DNA of 64,000 bases from positions 1 to 64,000 of the forward strand of contig DVFP01000027.1 of the NCBI GenBank assembly GCA_018713145.1, read 5' to 3'. Source of the DNA: Candidatus Scybalocola faecavium (GTDB lineage: Bacteria > Bacillota > Clostridia > Lachnospirales > Lachnospiraceae). Below the pieces are notes generated by a model, which was given only the letters and a program-made list of their open reading frames with translations, was not told where the DNA came from and did not search any database. This document shows, one piece after another, positions 8,945 to 17,674 of the stretch (the first letter of the stretch is position 1; every line of letters begins with the position of its first letter). A program made the translations under genes and the position numbers.

Positions 8945-10149
8945 AACGCTTCACCCTCCGGATGCGTATTTTCTTCCGGATGGTCTTTTAAATAAGCCAC
9001 AAAGCGGGCGATGCGGTCTGTAGCGGTTTTAAGCTCTTCTAACGAATAGGCATAGGAAATCCGGAGAAAGCCCTCGCCGCAGTCGCCAAAGGCTGTTCCC
9101 GGCACTACAGCCACCTTTTCCGCCTGTAAAAGCCGCTGGGCAAATTCATCGGAAGACATGTTCAGGCTTTTAATGCTTGGGAATATGTAAAATGCTCCAA
9201 AAGGCTCAAAACATTCCAGACCCATCTTCCTAAAGGTATGGATCAGGAATTTGCGCCGCTGGTCATAAGACTGGCGCATTTTCTCCACCTCGTCATCCCC
9301 GTACTTTAATGCCTGAACCGCAGCATACTGGCTGGTAGTTGGGGCGCACATAATAGCAAACTGATGGATCTTTGTCATCTGTTCAATGATCTCTCTCGGG
9401 CCGCAGGCATAGCCCAGACGCCATCCGGTCATGGCATAGCCTTTGGAAAAGCCGTTGATCAAAATGGTCCGCTCCTTCATTCCCGGAAGGGAAGCGATGG
9501 ACACATGCTTCACCCCATAAGTCAAGGCGCTGTAAATCTCGTCAGACATAACGATAATATCTTTTTCAATGCACACCTGGGCAATATCTTCCAGGTCTTT
9601 TTTCTCCATAATGGCCCCTGTAGGATTGTTAGGGAAAGGCATGATCAATACCTTGGTCTTAGGAGTAATGGCGGAAAGAAGCTCTTCCTTTGTCAGGCGG
9701 AACTCATTTTCCTCCTTCAGGTTAATGATCACCGGCACGCCGCCTGCCAGAATGGTACAAGGTTCATAAGAGACATAACTTGGCTGGGGGATCAGCACCT
9801 CATCTCCCGGATCAAGAAGAGCACGCAGGCCGATGTCAATGGCCTCAGAACCGCCCACCGTCACCAGCACTTCATGCTGATAATCATAGGAAACATTACA
9901 GTGGCGCTCCAGATAACGGCAGATTTCCTCTCTCAGTTCCTTTAAACCGGAGTTGGATGTGTAAAAAGTACGGCCCTTTTCCAGAGAATAAATGCCTTCC
10001 TCCCGGATAAACCAGGGCGTATCAAAATCCGGCTCTCCCACACCCAGAGAGATCACTTCCGGATCATTCATTTCCGTGACCAGGTCAAAAAACTTCCGGA
10101 TGCCTGAAGGCTTGATGTGTGTAATGGTTTTTGATAATGGATTTCTCAA
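8941..10149 (-). CDS. PLP-dependent aminotransferase, class I/II (AspC/PatA-like)
   Basis: Fold-type I aminotransferase of about 402 residues. It has the Schiff-base lysine in GFSKGYAMTGWRLGY, the cofactor-binding FPNNPTGAIMEK, SDEIYSALTYG, and the substrate-carboxylate Arg in GFLRISYAYS. The predicted start is a TTG that overlaps the stop of the upstream lrp gene (TTGA), so translation is probably coupled. A conserved pairing with an Lrp-type regulator suggests amino-acid metabolism controlled by that regulator. The exact substrate (aspartate, aromatic or other) cannot be read from the sequence. Confidence 0.88.
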   Translation of the reverse strand: MRNPLSKTITHIKPSGIRKFFDLVTEMNDPEVISLGVGEPDFDTPWFIREEGIYSLEKGRTFYTSNSGLKELREEICRYLERHCNVSYDYQHEVLVTVGGSEAIDIGLRALLDPGDEVLIPQPSYVSYEPCTILAGGVPVIINLKEENEFRLTKEELLSAITPKTKVLIMPFPNNPTGAIMEKKDLEDIAQVCIEKDIIVMSDEIYSALTYGVKHVSIASLPGMKERTILINGFSKGYAMTGWRLGYACGPREIIEQMTKIHQFAIMCAPTTSQYAAVQALKYGDDEVEKMRQSYDQRRKFLIHTFRKMGLECFEPFGAFYIFPSIKSLNMSSDEFAQRLLQAEKVAVVPGTAFGDCGEGFLRISYAYSLEELKTATDRIARFVAYLKDHPEENTHPEGEAL

Positions 10150-10628
10150 GGTGTAATCAGCATCCTTTCTTTCTTTGCCTCAGGGATCATAATAGTCCCG
10201 TGGTCTTTGTATTTCTTTAAAACAAAATGAGTGGCTGTGCTTAAAATTGAGTCCATGGTAGACAGCTTAGAGGAAACAAAGTGGGCAACCTCCTGCAGCG
10301 ATTTTCCTTCCAGCATGACCATCAGATCATAGCCGCCGGAAATCAGATACACGGTATCCACTTCGCTGAAATTGTAAATGCGCTCAGCGATCTTATCAAA
10401 TCCCTGGCCTCTCTGGGGAGTTACACGAACCTCAATAAGGGCAACCACTTTATCAATGGATGTATTTCCCCAGTTTATAATCGTATGATAACCGCAAATG
10501 GTCTTATCTCTTTCCATTTCATAAATGGCCTGAGCCACATCTTCTTCCTTTTCACCTAAAACAACAGCCAGATCCTCCACACTGATCTTGCTGTTTTTTT
10601 CGATTACGGACAAAATTTTCTCCTTCAT
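10146..10628 (-). CDS. Lrp/AsnC family transcriptional regulator
   Basis: A 160-residue protein with an N-terminal winged HTH (about 1-60; VEDLAVVLGEKEEDVAQAI) and a C-terminal RAM ligand-binding domain (about 70-150; VDTVYLISGGYDLMVMLEGK). This is the usual Lrp/AsnC plan, in which an amino acid controls oligomer binding to DNA. ATG 10628 has GGAAGG upstream. It overlaps the aminotransferase gene and probably regulates it; this is inference from context. Confidence 0.9.
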   Translation of the reverse strand: MKEKILSVIEKNSKISVEDLAVVLGEKEEDVAQAIYEMERDKTICGYHTIINWGNTSIDKVVALIEVRVTPQRGQGFDKIAERIYNFSEVDTVYLISGGYDLMVMLEGKSLQEVAHFVSSKLSTMDSILSTATHFVLKKYKDHGTIMIPEAKKERMLITP

Positions 10629-10645
10629 TTTATCAGCCTTCCTTC

Positions 10646-11746
10646 CTATCTTTTAGGTTCTCTGTTCATCCTGTGAACAGGAAATTCTCTTCCAGAGGGC
10701 GGTTCCAGATAGCGCACCTCATCTTCATTGGCTACCACCCGGTCATTTCCCGGGGTAAAGGTTCCGATCACTGCCGCCGGGATACCCAGGCGATTTAATG
10801 TATCTGCCAGCCGTTCCCCATGTTCTGTGCCAATGAGCAATGCCCCTGCTGAGGGGATCTTATATGGATTTATATCCACAAAATCACAAAGCTCCACAAC
10901 TTCCTGACGGATAGGGATCTTCTTTAAATCCACCCACAGGCCTGTGTTTCCTGCCCGGGCAGCTTCCCACAGACCGCCGAACACACCGCTTTCTGACAGA
11001 TCGTACAAAAAGCACGGCTCCTGCTCCAGGGCTGCCGCAGCTTCCTTCCTCACAGAAAAATACCGGTCCATGGCCTGGATCTGGTGGGCAATGTGATGGT
11101 TATATTTATTTACAAAAGCTTCATGATATTCCTGTTCAAGAAGCCAGGCGCCGGACATTCCGGCCCACTTGGTCATAATAATACTCTGCCCCGCCAGGGG
11201 GGCCGCCAATGCCTTCCCTCCGCTGCCGCCGTTTACCGCCCGGCCGCCATGATCCTCCCGGACCGGGGGAGCAAAGTGGCGGCCGCTGTTTTCCCGGCCG
11301 CCACCGGCTCCTTGTCCGTCTGCCGACCATGTTCCCAGACAGGTAACGCCAGCAATGACCTGGCAGACATTGGCGCTGACCTGAGTGTGGCCCCCTGCCA
11401 GATCGATGCCTTCTCTTTCACAGTCCGCCTCGATCCTTTGGATCATTTTCCGAAATTCCGGTTCCTCCACATCCTCCGGCACGGTAAGAGAAACCATGAT
11501 CCCTGCCGGAACAGCTCCGGAACAGACCAGGCTGTTGATTCCTCTTGGAACGATCATAGCTCCCGCCTGAAAAGGCGTCCCCTCTACAGTATTAACAGAA
11601 ACTGATGTATATGTATCCGGCCCGGTCATCAAAGTTTGATACCCCAGGCCAGCCTTTGGTTTACATAATATATTGTCATTTCTTTTATGGATCTGTTTAA
11701 ATACAGACCGGTCTAAAATACTTTCTTTTAATTTCCCAAGCTTCAA
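10646..11746 (-). CDS. AIR synthase-related protein (PurM/HypE-like)
   Basis: A 366-residue member of the PurM/ThiL/HypE ATP-binding superfamily. The core has the GGHTQVS motif near residue 115 and a C-terminal AIRS_C domain with SGALLIGTEHG. The specific reaction is unknown; no hyp or pur partners are nearby. The TTG at 11746 is preferred as start since GGAGG is 8 nt upstream; a TTG two codons earlier is too close. After residue about 130 there is a Gly/Arg-rich, GC-rich insert of roughly 45 residues (about 11190-11335) in what should be a loop of the fold, similar in style to the rlmD insert. It lies 17 nt upstream of lrp. Confidence 0.78.
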   Translation of the reverse strand: MKLGKLKESILDRSVFKQIHKRNDNILCKPKAGLGYQTLMTGPDTYTSVSVNTVEGTPFQAGAMIVPRGINSLVCSGAVPAGIMVSLTVPEDVEEPEFRKMIQRIEADCEREGIDLAGGHTQVSANVCQVIAGVTCLGTWSADGQGAGGGRENSGRHFAPPVREDHGGRAVNGGSGGKALAAPLAGQSIIMTKWAGMSGAWLLEQEYHEAFVNKYNHHIAHQIQAMDRYFSVRKEAAAALEQEPCFLYDLSESGVFGGLWEAARAGNTGLWVDLKKIPIRQEVVELCDFVDINPYKIPSAGALLIGTEHGERLADTLNRLGIPAAVIGTFTPGNDRVVANEDEVRYLEPPSGREFPVHRMNREPKR

Positions 11747-11838
11747 AGGCAAAACCTCCTTATGCGCCAGCCTCCCATAACAAATCTAAAACCCTGGCGC
11801 GGGGCTTTAGCCCCACAAAAATATCAAACCTGCCAAAC

Positions 11839-13284
11839 TCAGGCGCCGCTGCCGGCTCCATCCGGCGCCGCCTCCGGTACAGTCGTCTGAGGCGCCTGTG
11901 TTTCCGGTGCTTGTGTTTCCGGCGGCTGGGTTTCCGGCGGTTTGGTTCCCCGGGTCACATACCGGGGGTAAGCATTATAAGTGCTCCGGTTTATCAGTTC
12001 CCGGCTTTCAAGATTTCCATCCACATACACCAGCTTATAAAAAGAGGCAACATAGCCGGTATGGGCAGACTGGGTCACTTTCTCATAACCTTCCGGAAGC
12101 GTAGGATCCTCAGTCACCACATCAGGGCCGGGATTTATCGTCTGCTCCGTAACGCTTTCAAATTCCAAAGTCCGGTTTTGCGGCCGTGTTTCCTTGCCAT
12201 AAAAAGTTACAGTTACAGAACTGCCATAGGTATACGCTTCAATATACACCGGATATTCGTAATCATTTCTAAACTTAAAATCAATGGTAGGCTCTGCAAT
12301 AGTGGCATCTGCTCCCAAAGGAACATAACCTACCGTCATCATGTGGTTGGTCCGCTCCAGTACCGTCAGTTCTGACCGGAGCACAGTATTATATAAAGTG
12401 GAGGATACCTGACAAATTCCTCCCCCCATAGTGTCCACAGTTTTTCCCGAGGCATAGCCTCCTGCCAGATAATAGCCGTTATCTGATGTAAAAGGAGCCA
12501 CGGCCTGAGTAAATGAAAATTCATCTCCAGGATAAAGAACCGTTTCGTCAATCTTTGCCGCACCGTTTTTAATATTCTCAATACGGTTATAGCTGCTTCC
12601 GGCAAAACTTGTCGTGTAGGTGCCAAGCACATCCTGGACAACAGAAAGTTCCTGAGCCGTATGTGCCGGAGCCGCCTGGTCAAAAGCTGCTTCTATACTC
12701 AGATCCTGCCGGTCCCATCCCCGGGTTATTGTATCTGAGACAAGCTGAGCCGTCTCAGCAGCTTTTAATGTACGGCCGATCACCTCATCTGTAATCAGAA
12801 GCTGGCCGCCATGACGGACTAAAATAGCATCCTCAGGCTCCCGGTTTACTTCCCCTGCCCGTTCATTTAAAATATTTTCCAGGGCCGCCGTGTCACAGGT
12901 AAACCGGATCTGATAATCCCCATGGCCATTTTGCACATCTCTTAAGGCTTTATAACGCTTTAAAATATTTCCTCCGCTGCCGATCCGGCTTAAAGTATCC
13001 ACTACGCCGGGATCGGCAATATCTACTCCGAACTGGGAAAATGGAATATCCATAACAACGTCCTGTCCGTCTGTCAGATGAAGGGTCCGGCCTTTAACCT
13101 GGTCAATAAAATCATTTAAGGCCGCCTTAGCTTCCTCCGGTGTCATATTGCTCAGGTCAATGCCTTCTACCTCCACCCCCTGGGGAATGGTCGGCGAAGC
13201 GGCAGCATGAGCGCCTCCGGAAATAATCCCGGAAACAACCAGGACTGCGGCCAAAATGGCCAGTACATTGAATAATTTTTTCAT
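11839..13284 (-). CDS. VanW-domain, YoaR-like exported protein
   Basis: A 481-residue secreted or membrane-anchored protein. An N-terminal signal or anchor segment (about 5-28) is followed by a YoaR-like putative peptidoglycan-binding repeat region (about 35-220). The VanW domain then has the diagnostic YPGDEFSFTQAVAPF and GGICQVSSTLYN. The last about 35 residues are a Pro/Thr/Glu tail built of PETQ-type pentads, probably a wall-spanning or disordered spacer. The function of VanW domains is not established; they are linked to the cell wall and, in some clusters, to vancomycin resistance, but no van genes are present here. Confidence 0.88.
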   Translation of the reverse strand: MKKLFNVLAILAAVLVVSGIISGGAHAAASPTIPQGVEVEGIDLSNMTPEEAKAALNDFIDQVKGRTLHLTDGQDVVMDIPFSQFGVDIADPGVVDTLSRIGSGGNILKRYKALRDVQNGHGDYQIRFTCDTAALENILNERAGEVNREPEDAILVRHGGQLLITDEVIGRTLKAAETAQLVSDTITRGWDRQDLSIEAAFDQAAPAHTAQELSVVQDVLGTYTTSFAGSSYNRIENIKNGAAKIDETVLYPGDEFSFTQAVAPFTSDNGYYLAGGYASGKTVDTMGGGICQVSSTLYNTVLRSELTVLERTNHMMTVGYVPLGADATIAEPTIDFKFRNDYEYPVYIEAYTYGSSVTVTFYGKETRPQNRTLEFESVTEQTINPGPDVVTEDPTLPEGYEKVTQSAHTGYVASFYKLVYVDGNLESRELINRSTYNAYPRYVTRGTKPPETQPPETQAPETQAPQTTVPEAAPDGAGSGA

Positions 13285-13365
13285 TACTGCACTCCCAAAT
13301 CACTTTCTTACAGTCTGAGCCCCTTACGCTCAAACCGGTCTGTTATCCCAAATGCCGATTTGTGC

Positions 13366-13467
13366 CTACATGCCAAAGCTGGCAATAATTCCGGCGACCA
13401 TGGAAAAAATAAGGATTCCGATGATCACACCAGACACAATCCGTTTTGATTTCCTGTTATAAAACAT
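13366..13467 (-). CDS. 33-residue single-span membrane protein
   Basis: A short gene missed by length cut-offs. A basic N terminus (MFYNRKSKRIV) is followed by one hydrophobic span (SGVIIGILIFSMVAGIIAS). The stop is TAG. AGAAGGAT lies about 8 nt before the ATG, a good ribosome binding site. It sits between the DnaQ-like gene and the VanW gene, all on the minus strand. Composition resembles the DUF4044-type mini membrane proteins of Firmicutes, but the family is not proven. Confidence 0.6.
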   Translation of the reverse strand: MFYNRKSKRIVSGVIIGILIFSMVAGIIASFGM

Positions 13468-13573
13468 GCTCTGATCCTTCTTTCTTTATACATGTCTGCA
13501 TAAAAGACATTTTCCGAAAATTTACAAATACTTTCATTCTTCAAATCTGTCTAGTGGACGGCTGCGCTTCCCC

Positions 13574-14320
13574 TCATCCTTCTGCAAAATCATTGCGGCT
13601 CTCCCGCCGTCTGGCCGGAAGGCCGTGATTGAGTATGATTTTATCAATGGCTTTAGACATTTGGCTGCGGGTCATGGCGTCCATGTCCTCATTAAAGTCT
13701 ATTTTATGATATTTGATCAATTCCTTCAAGTAGGCTTTTTGTTTTGGTGTGGCCGGCTGCACCTTTTTTTCTTTGTAGATCAAAGGAGATGGGGCAAACA
13801 GGGCCTCATGGCCGTTTTCATAGTAATGAGCCAACGTCTGATACAGCTTGGCTGTGGCCAGCGCATCATGGTAGGCCCGATGGGCCTGATCGTTGACAAT
13901 ACCGTAATAGTCGCACAAAGAGCCCAGGCTTTTAGATACCACGCCGGTACACACAGTGCGGGCGATCTTTAGGGTATCAATCCCCTTCTTTTCAAACGGA
14001 TAGCCGCATCGGCCGGCATATTTTTTGGCAAAGGAAAAATCAAACAAAAGATTATGTCCGATCAGCACATCATCGCCGCAAAAATCCACAAAGGCTTTCA
14101 TTACCTGCTCGATCGGCGGGGCATCCTCAGTCATGGCATTGGTGATTCCGGTAATCTCGGTAATCCGTTCCGTGATCTCTTCCTCGGGTTTTACAAAGGT
14201 CATAAACCGGTCGGCCACCGCCCCGTCCCGCACCTTTAAGGCGCCAAATTCAATAATACAATTTTCTTCCACACTAAGACCTGTTGTTTCCAGATCAAAG
14301 GCCACATAGGATTTCAGCAT
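13574..14320 (-). CDS. DnaQ-like 3'-5' exonuclease (DEDDh)
   Basis: A 248-residue protein with the RNase T/DnaQ exonuclease fold in residues about 1-170. The metal-binding acids appear as AFDLETTG (Asp, Glu), IGHNLLFDFSF (Asp) and HRAYHDALATAKLY (His, Asp), a complete DEDDh set. The C-terminal about 70 residues (KQKAYLKELIKYHKID) form an extra basic domain not found in the minimal exonuclease. ATG 14320 follows AGGAGAAAGGG; an ORF extension of 22 residues upstream overlaps the preceding gene and is rejected. The role may be proofreading-like or RNA/DNA end trimming; PolC-type polymerases usually carry their own. Confidence 0.85.
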   Translation of the reverse strand: MLKSYVAFDLETTGLSVEENCIIEFGALKVRDGAVADRFMTFVKPEEEITERITEITGITNAMTEDAPPIEQVMKAFVDFCGDDVLIGHNLLFDFSFAKKYAGRCGYPFEKKGIDTLKIARTVCTGVVSKSLGSLCDYYGIVNDQAHRAYHDALATAKLYQTLAHYYENGHEALFAPSPLIYKEKKVQPATPKQKAYLKELIKYHKIDFNEDMDAMTRSQMSKAIDKIILNHGLPARRRESRNDFAEG

Positions 14321-14333
14321 CCCTTTCTCCTTC

Positions 14334-16196
14334 CTATTCCTGCCCCACCGGCAGATCCTCCCCCAATGGTAATGCCTGGGCCTCATAGGTCAGGCTGTCT
14401 CTGTGCCGGTACATAAATAGCACGCCGCCGTTTTTCCCAGGCACCGGTATTCCCGTAAGGGCGCTTTTTACAATATCCCACGAGAAAATTTCTACGTGGG
14501 TAAGGTTGCGGATCTGACGGTAATTTTTATCATCGTATTCTTTAAAATATTTCTCCCGCATCTGTAAAGATGAGTAAAACGCCGCGATTTCCTTTTTAAA
14601 TCTTTCCGTATCCGGCGCCCAGGACGGGCGGGTCTTTGCCTTTTCCCGAAGGTAATAGTCATACCGGAGAATATCGTCAAAAAGCTCCGCCACAAACCCG
14701 GGACTCTCATCCATCCCCGGCGTCTCTTCAACGGCCCCTTTGGCAAACCGGCGCAAAAGGTCGTACCGATCCAAACGTGAAAACTTACGTCCGTCAGTCA
14801 CCTGTCTCCTGTAGGCTATGGCCAGTGTTTTAAAAAGGTCAAAAGGCGTCTTAAAAAAATGAAGGAGATACTCCAGGCTGTAAGTAAACTGGGCCGTATT
14901 ATAATATACCTCCACCATTTCCTCTACATCTTTAAGGAAAAGGATCTCGTCAAAGGTGATCCACCGTGTTGACATCACTTCATATACCGGTTTTGTCCGG
15001 TACACCAGGCCGTAATCTTTCTGATGTTGGTGCATTTTTGATCCTTTGAGCACTTTTAAAAATCCCATTTGAAGCTGATTGGGCCTTAAGGCATACACAT
15101 CATTAAAAGACCGGATAAAGCTGTCTATATCCTCCCAGGGAAGACCAGCGATCAGATCCAGGTGAACATGGACATTTTTTCCCTTTTGTATCCTTTGAAC
15201 AAGTCGGGACAGTTTCGCAAAGTCCATGACCCGGTCAATGGCTTTAATCGTCTTAGGATTTGTAGACTGAACGCCGATCTCCAACTGGATCAGACCGGGA
15301 CGAAGGGTGGCCAGCAATTCCAGTTCTTCCTCATTCAGAAGATCCGCCGTAACCTCAAAATGAAAATTTGTCACCCCATTATCATGGTCCTTAATAAACT
15401 TCCAGATTGCAAGGGTTCGGTCATGGCGGCAGTTAAAGGTTCGGTCCACAAATTTTACCTGGGGCACCTTATGATCCAGGAAAAACCCAAGCTCCTCCAA
15501 GACCAGGGAAAGGCTCCGAAAACGCACATGACGGTCAATGGAGGACAGGCAATAGCTGCAGGAAAATGGGCATCCTCTGCTGCTCTCATAATAAATGATC
15601 CGATTTTTAAAAATGTCCATATTTTTATAAGGAAAAGGAATACTGTCCATAAGTACGGGAGGCCGATCTCCCGTTTCCACAATGTTTCCATCCCTTTTCC
15701 GGAACGTCAATCCTGGAATTTCCGCCAGTTTTTCGTCGGACAGCCCTGCAGCATACTTTTGACCAGGCAGCTCTTCCCCGGCTTCCATTTTGTCAGATCC
15801 CCCGTTTAAAGCCAGCCCTGAAACCAGCTCCCGGAAAGTATCCTCCCCTTCTCCCCGCATCACCAGATCAGCTCCGGGATTGCGTCTGAGCACATCCGCC
15901 GCGTCATAGGACACTTCCGGCCCTCCCAGCCAGATCTTAATCTCCGGTGCCGCCTTGCGCATCAGGTCAATCAGTTCTTCCACCATGGTCAGATTCCATA
16001 TATAACAGGAAAATGCCAGCACATCCGGCTTTTCCCGGTACAGGCGGGTCAGGATCTCGTCAATATAATTATTTATGGTAAATTCCTCTACCGCCACCCG
16101 GATCCCCGGAATATGTTCTGTACACGCCTTCAGGGAATACACTGCCAGGTTCGAATGTATGTATTTGGCATTGATCGCTGCCAGCAAAATTTTCAT
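14334..16196 (-). CDS. B12-binding radical SAM protein (DUF4080 type)
   Basis: A 620-residue protein. Residues about 1-190 form a cobalamin-binding-like domain. A radical SAM core follows, with the cluster motif C-x3-C-x2-C in SRGCPFSCSYCLSS at about residue 210, and a C-terminal DUF4080 region. This architecture is widespread in Clostridia; the substrate is unknown. It does not carry a His in the canonical DxHxxG position that I can confirm, so actual B12 binding is uncertain. It lies 13 nt upstream of the DnaQ-like gene. The divergent spacer to 16454 should hold its promoter. Confidence 0.85.
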   Translation of the reverse strand: MKILLAAINAKYIHSNLAVYSLKACTEHIPGIRVAVEEFTINNYIDEILTRLYREKPDVLAFSCYIWNLTMVEELIDLMRKAAPEIKIWLGGPEVSYDAADVLRRNPGADLVMRGEGEDTFRELVSGLALNGGSDKMEAGEELPGQKYAAGLSDEKLAEIPGLTFRKRDGNIVETGDRPPVLMDSIPFPYKNMDIFKNRIIYYESSRGCPFSCSYCLSSIDRHVRFRSLSLVLEELGFFLDHKVPQVKFVDRTFNCRHDRTLAIWKFIKDHDNGVTNFHFEVTADLLNEEELELLATLRPGLIQLEIGVQSTNPKTIKAIDRVMDFAKLSRLVQRIQKGKNVHVHLDLIAGLPWEDIDSFIRSFNDVYALRPNQLQMGFLKVLKGSKMHQHQKDYGLVYRTKPVYEVMSTRWITFDEILFLKDVEEMVEVYYNTAQFTYSLEYLLHFFKTPFDLFKTLAIAYRRQVTDGRKFSRLDRYDLLRRFAKGAVEETPGMDESPGFVAELFDDILRYDYYLREKAKTRPSWAPDTERFKKEIAAFYSSLQMREKYFKEYDDKNYRQIRNLTHVEIFSWDIVKSALTGIPVPGKNGGVLFMYRHRDSLTYEAQALPLGEDLPVGQE

Positions 16197-16453
16197 GCTC
16201 CATCTCCTTTTTCCAACAGTTCATAAGTCTGAGCTGCTCCCTGTACAAATCCATCAAAAACCCCCTGAAATAACAGGATTTTATACGTCTTTCAAATGCT
16301 GTTGGGTTTTATTTTACGGTATCCCTCCGGCAATGTCAATCCGTAACCATTCCGTGGAACAGATGGTTATGTTCGTACGGTAGAGATTTTTTATATTTTG
16401 TGATATGATGAGACAAACGACAGCCCATGTCCGTTTAAGAAAGGGGTTTTTTT
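16197..16453. other. divergent spacer before the PucR/Bce operon
   Basis: No gene seen. An AT-rich stretch with a TATGAT-like -10 lies about 50 nt before 16454, but there is no clear -35. It must contain the promoters for the minus radical SAM gene and the plus regulator operon. Confidence 0.3.
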
Positions 16454-17674
16454 ATGTCACAGCATGAAGCACTGGCCTATGCCCTGATAGGCCTTTTAGG
16501 CGATGAAAAAAATATAAAAGCCATACTGGATACTGCTTATTCCTATCTTCACAATCCTATCCACCTTACAGATCTGACCGGAAAGCTCCTGGCCTCCTCC
16601 TGTCACGACTTTCCCGTGGATGATATTTGGGAGCGGATTGAAAAAAACGGATACATAGACTATGAAACTTACCAGACCACCTGCCGCAGCAATGTCCAGA
16701 AGATCCGGGGCTCTATTTCCCCCTTTATTATTCCCAACGCGCCTCAAAATGCCACCCTGCTTGTCTGCGGCATCCAAACGCCCCGTCATTTCAGGGCCAA
16801 TCTTATTGTTCTGGAAAAGGAGCAGCCCATAAAAGAGGAGCATAAGTCCCTTCTGGCCCTGACAGCCACAGCTCTGTCTTCGGTCCTGGACAGCCGTTAT
16901 CCCGACAGCGGCCCTAAGATCCATGCCTGCGATTATCTGGTATGCGATCTTTTAAGCCGGTCAAATGTTGATGCCAGCGAACTTAAGGAGCGGTGCCGCA
17001 TTGTTTCCTTTTTCCCAAAACCGCCATTGCAGATCCTGACTGTATGTAATTCAAAAAATATTACCGCTGTCCCTGTACTAAACATGACCCGTGCCTGGCT
17101 GGAAAAAACATTTTTCCCCTGCAAAACAGTCATCCATAATAACCGGACCGTCACGGTCCTGACCGGTGAAAGCAAGCGGGAAGGGACACTGGACAGCATT
17201 TTGTCACCCATTTTAAAAAAATACAGCCTTACAGCTTCCCTCTCCCGGCCCTTTGACCATTTAAAAGACATTTACGCCCATTATATGGAAACCGTCTATG
17301 CCCTGGAATACGGCTCTATTGTCAATCCTTCCGCTCTATTTTATAATTATGAAGATTATATGGTCTACCGGTACCTGGAAGAAATAAGATCCCGCCAGGA
17401 CATTTCCCATCCTTGTATCCGCCGCCTCCAGGAGCACGATACAAAGCACGGTACAGATTATACCCGTACATTGTACGCTTATATGACCCACCTGTGCAGC
17501 ATCCACGATGCTGCTGCCTCTATGCATGTTCACTATAATACATTAAAATACCGCCTTAGCAGGATCCGTGAGCTGATGGATCTGTCCCCGGAGGAGCCCG
17601 GGACCTTCCTTATGCTTTATCTTTCATTTAAATCCATGGAACTGGATGGCGCTGTATTTAAGGAGAAGCGATGA
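16454..17674 (+). CDS. PucR/CdaR-type transcriptional regulator 1
   Basis: A 406-residue regulator. The N-terminal half looks like a sensor domain (about 30-160, GAF/PAS-like pattern). The C-terminal about 60 residues carry the PucR-type HTH (DAAASMHVHYNTLKYRLSRI). It begins the plus-strand operon and overlaps the next regulator gene by 4 nt (ATGA). The ligand is unknown. CdaR/PucR relatives usually control catabolic genes, so their position upstream of a Bce-type two-component system is unusual. Confidence 0.82.
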   Translation: MSQHEALAYALIGLLGDEKNIKAILDTAYSYLHNPIHLTDLTGKLLASSCHDFPVDDIWERIEKNGYIDYETYQTTCRSNVQKIRGSISPFIIPNAPQNATLLVCGIQTPRHFRANLIVLEKEQPIKEEHKSLLALTATALSSVLDSRYPDSGPKIHACDYLVCDLLSRSNVDASELKERCRIVSFFPKPPLQILTVCNSKNITAVPVLNMTRAWLEKTFFPCKTVIHNNRTVTVLTGESKREGTLDSILSPILKKYSLTASLSRPFDHLKDIYAHYMETVYALEYGSIVNPSALFYNYEDYMVYRYLEEIRSRQDISHPCIRRLQEHDTKHGTDYTRTLYAYMTHLCSIHDAAASMHVHYNTLKYRLSRIRELMDLSPEEPGTFLMLYLSFKSMELDGAVFKEKR

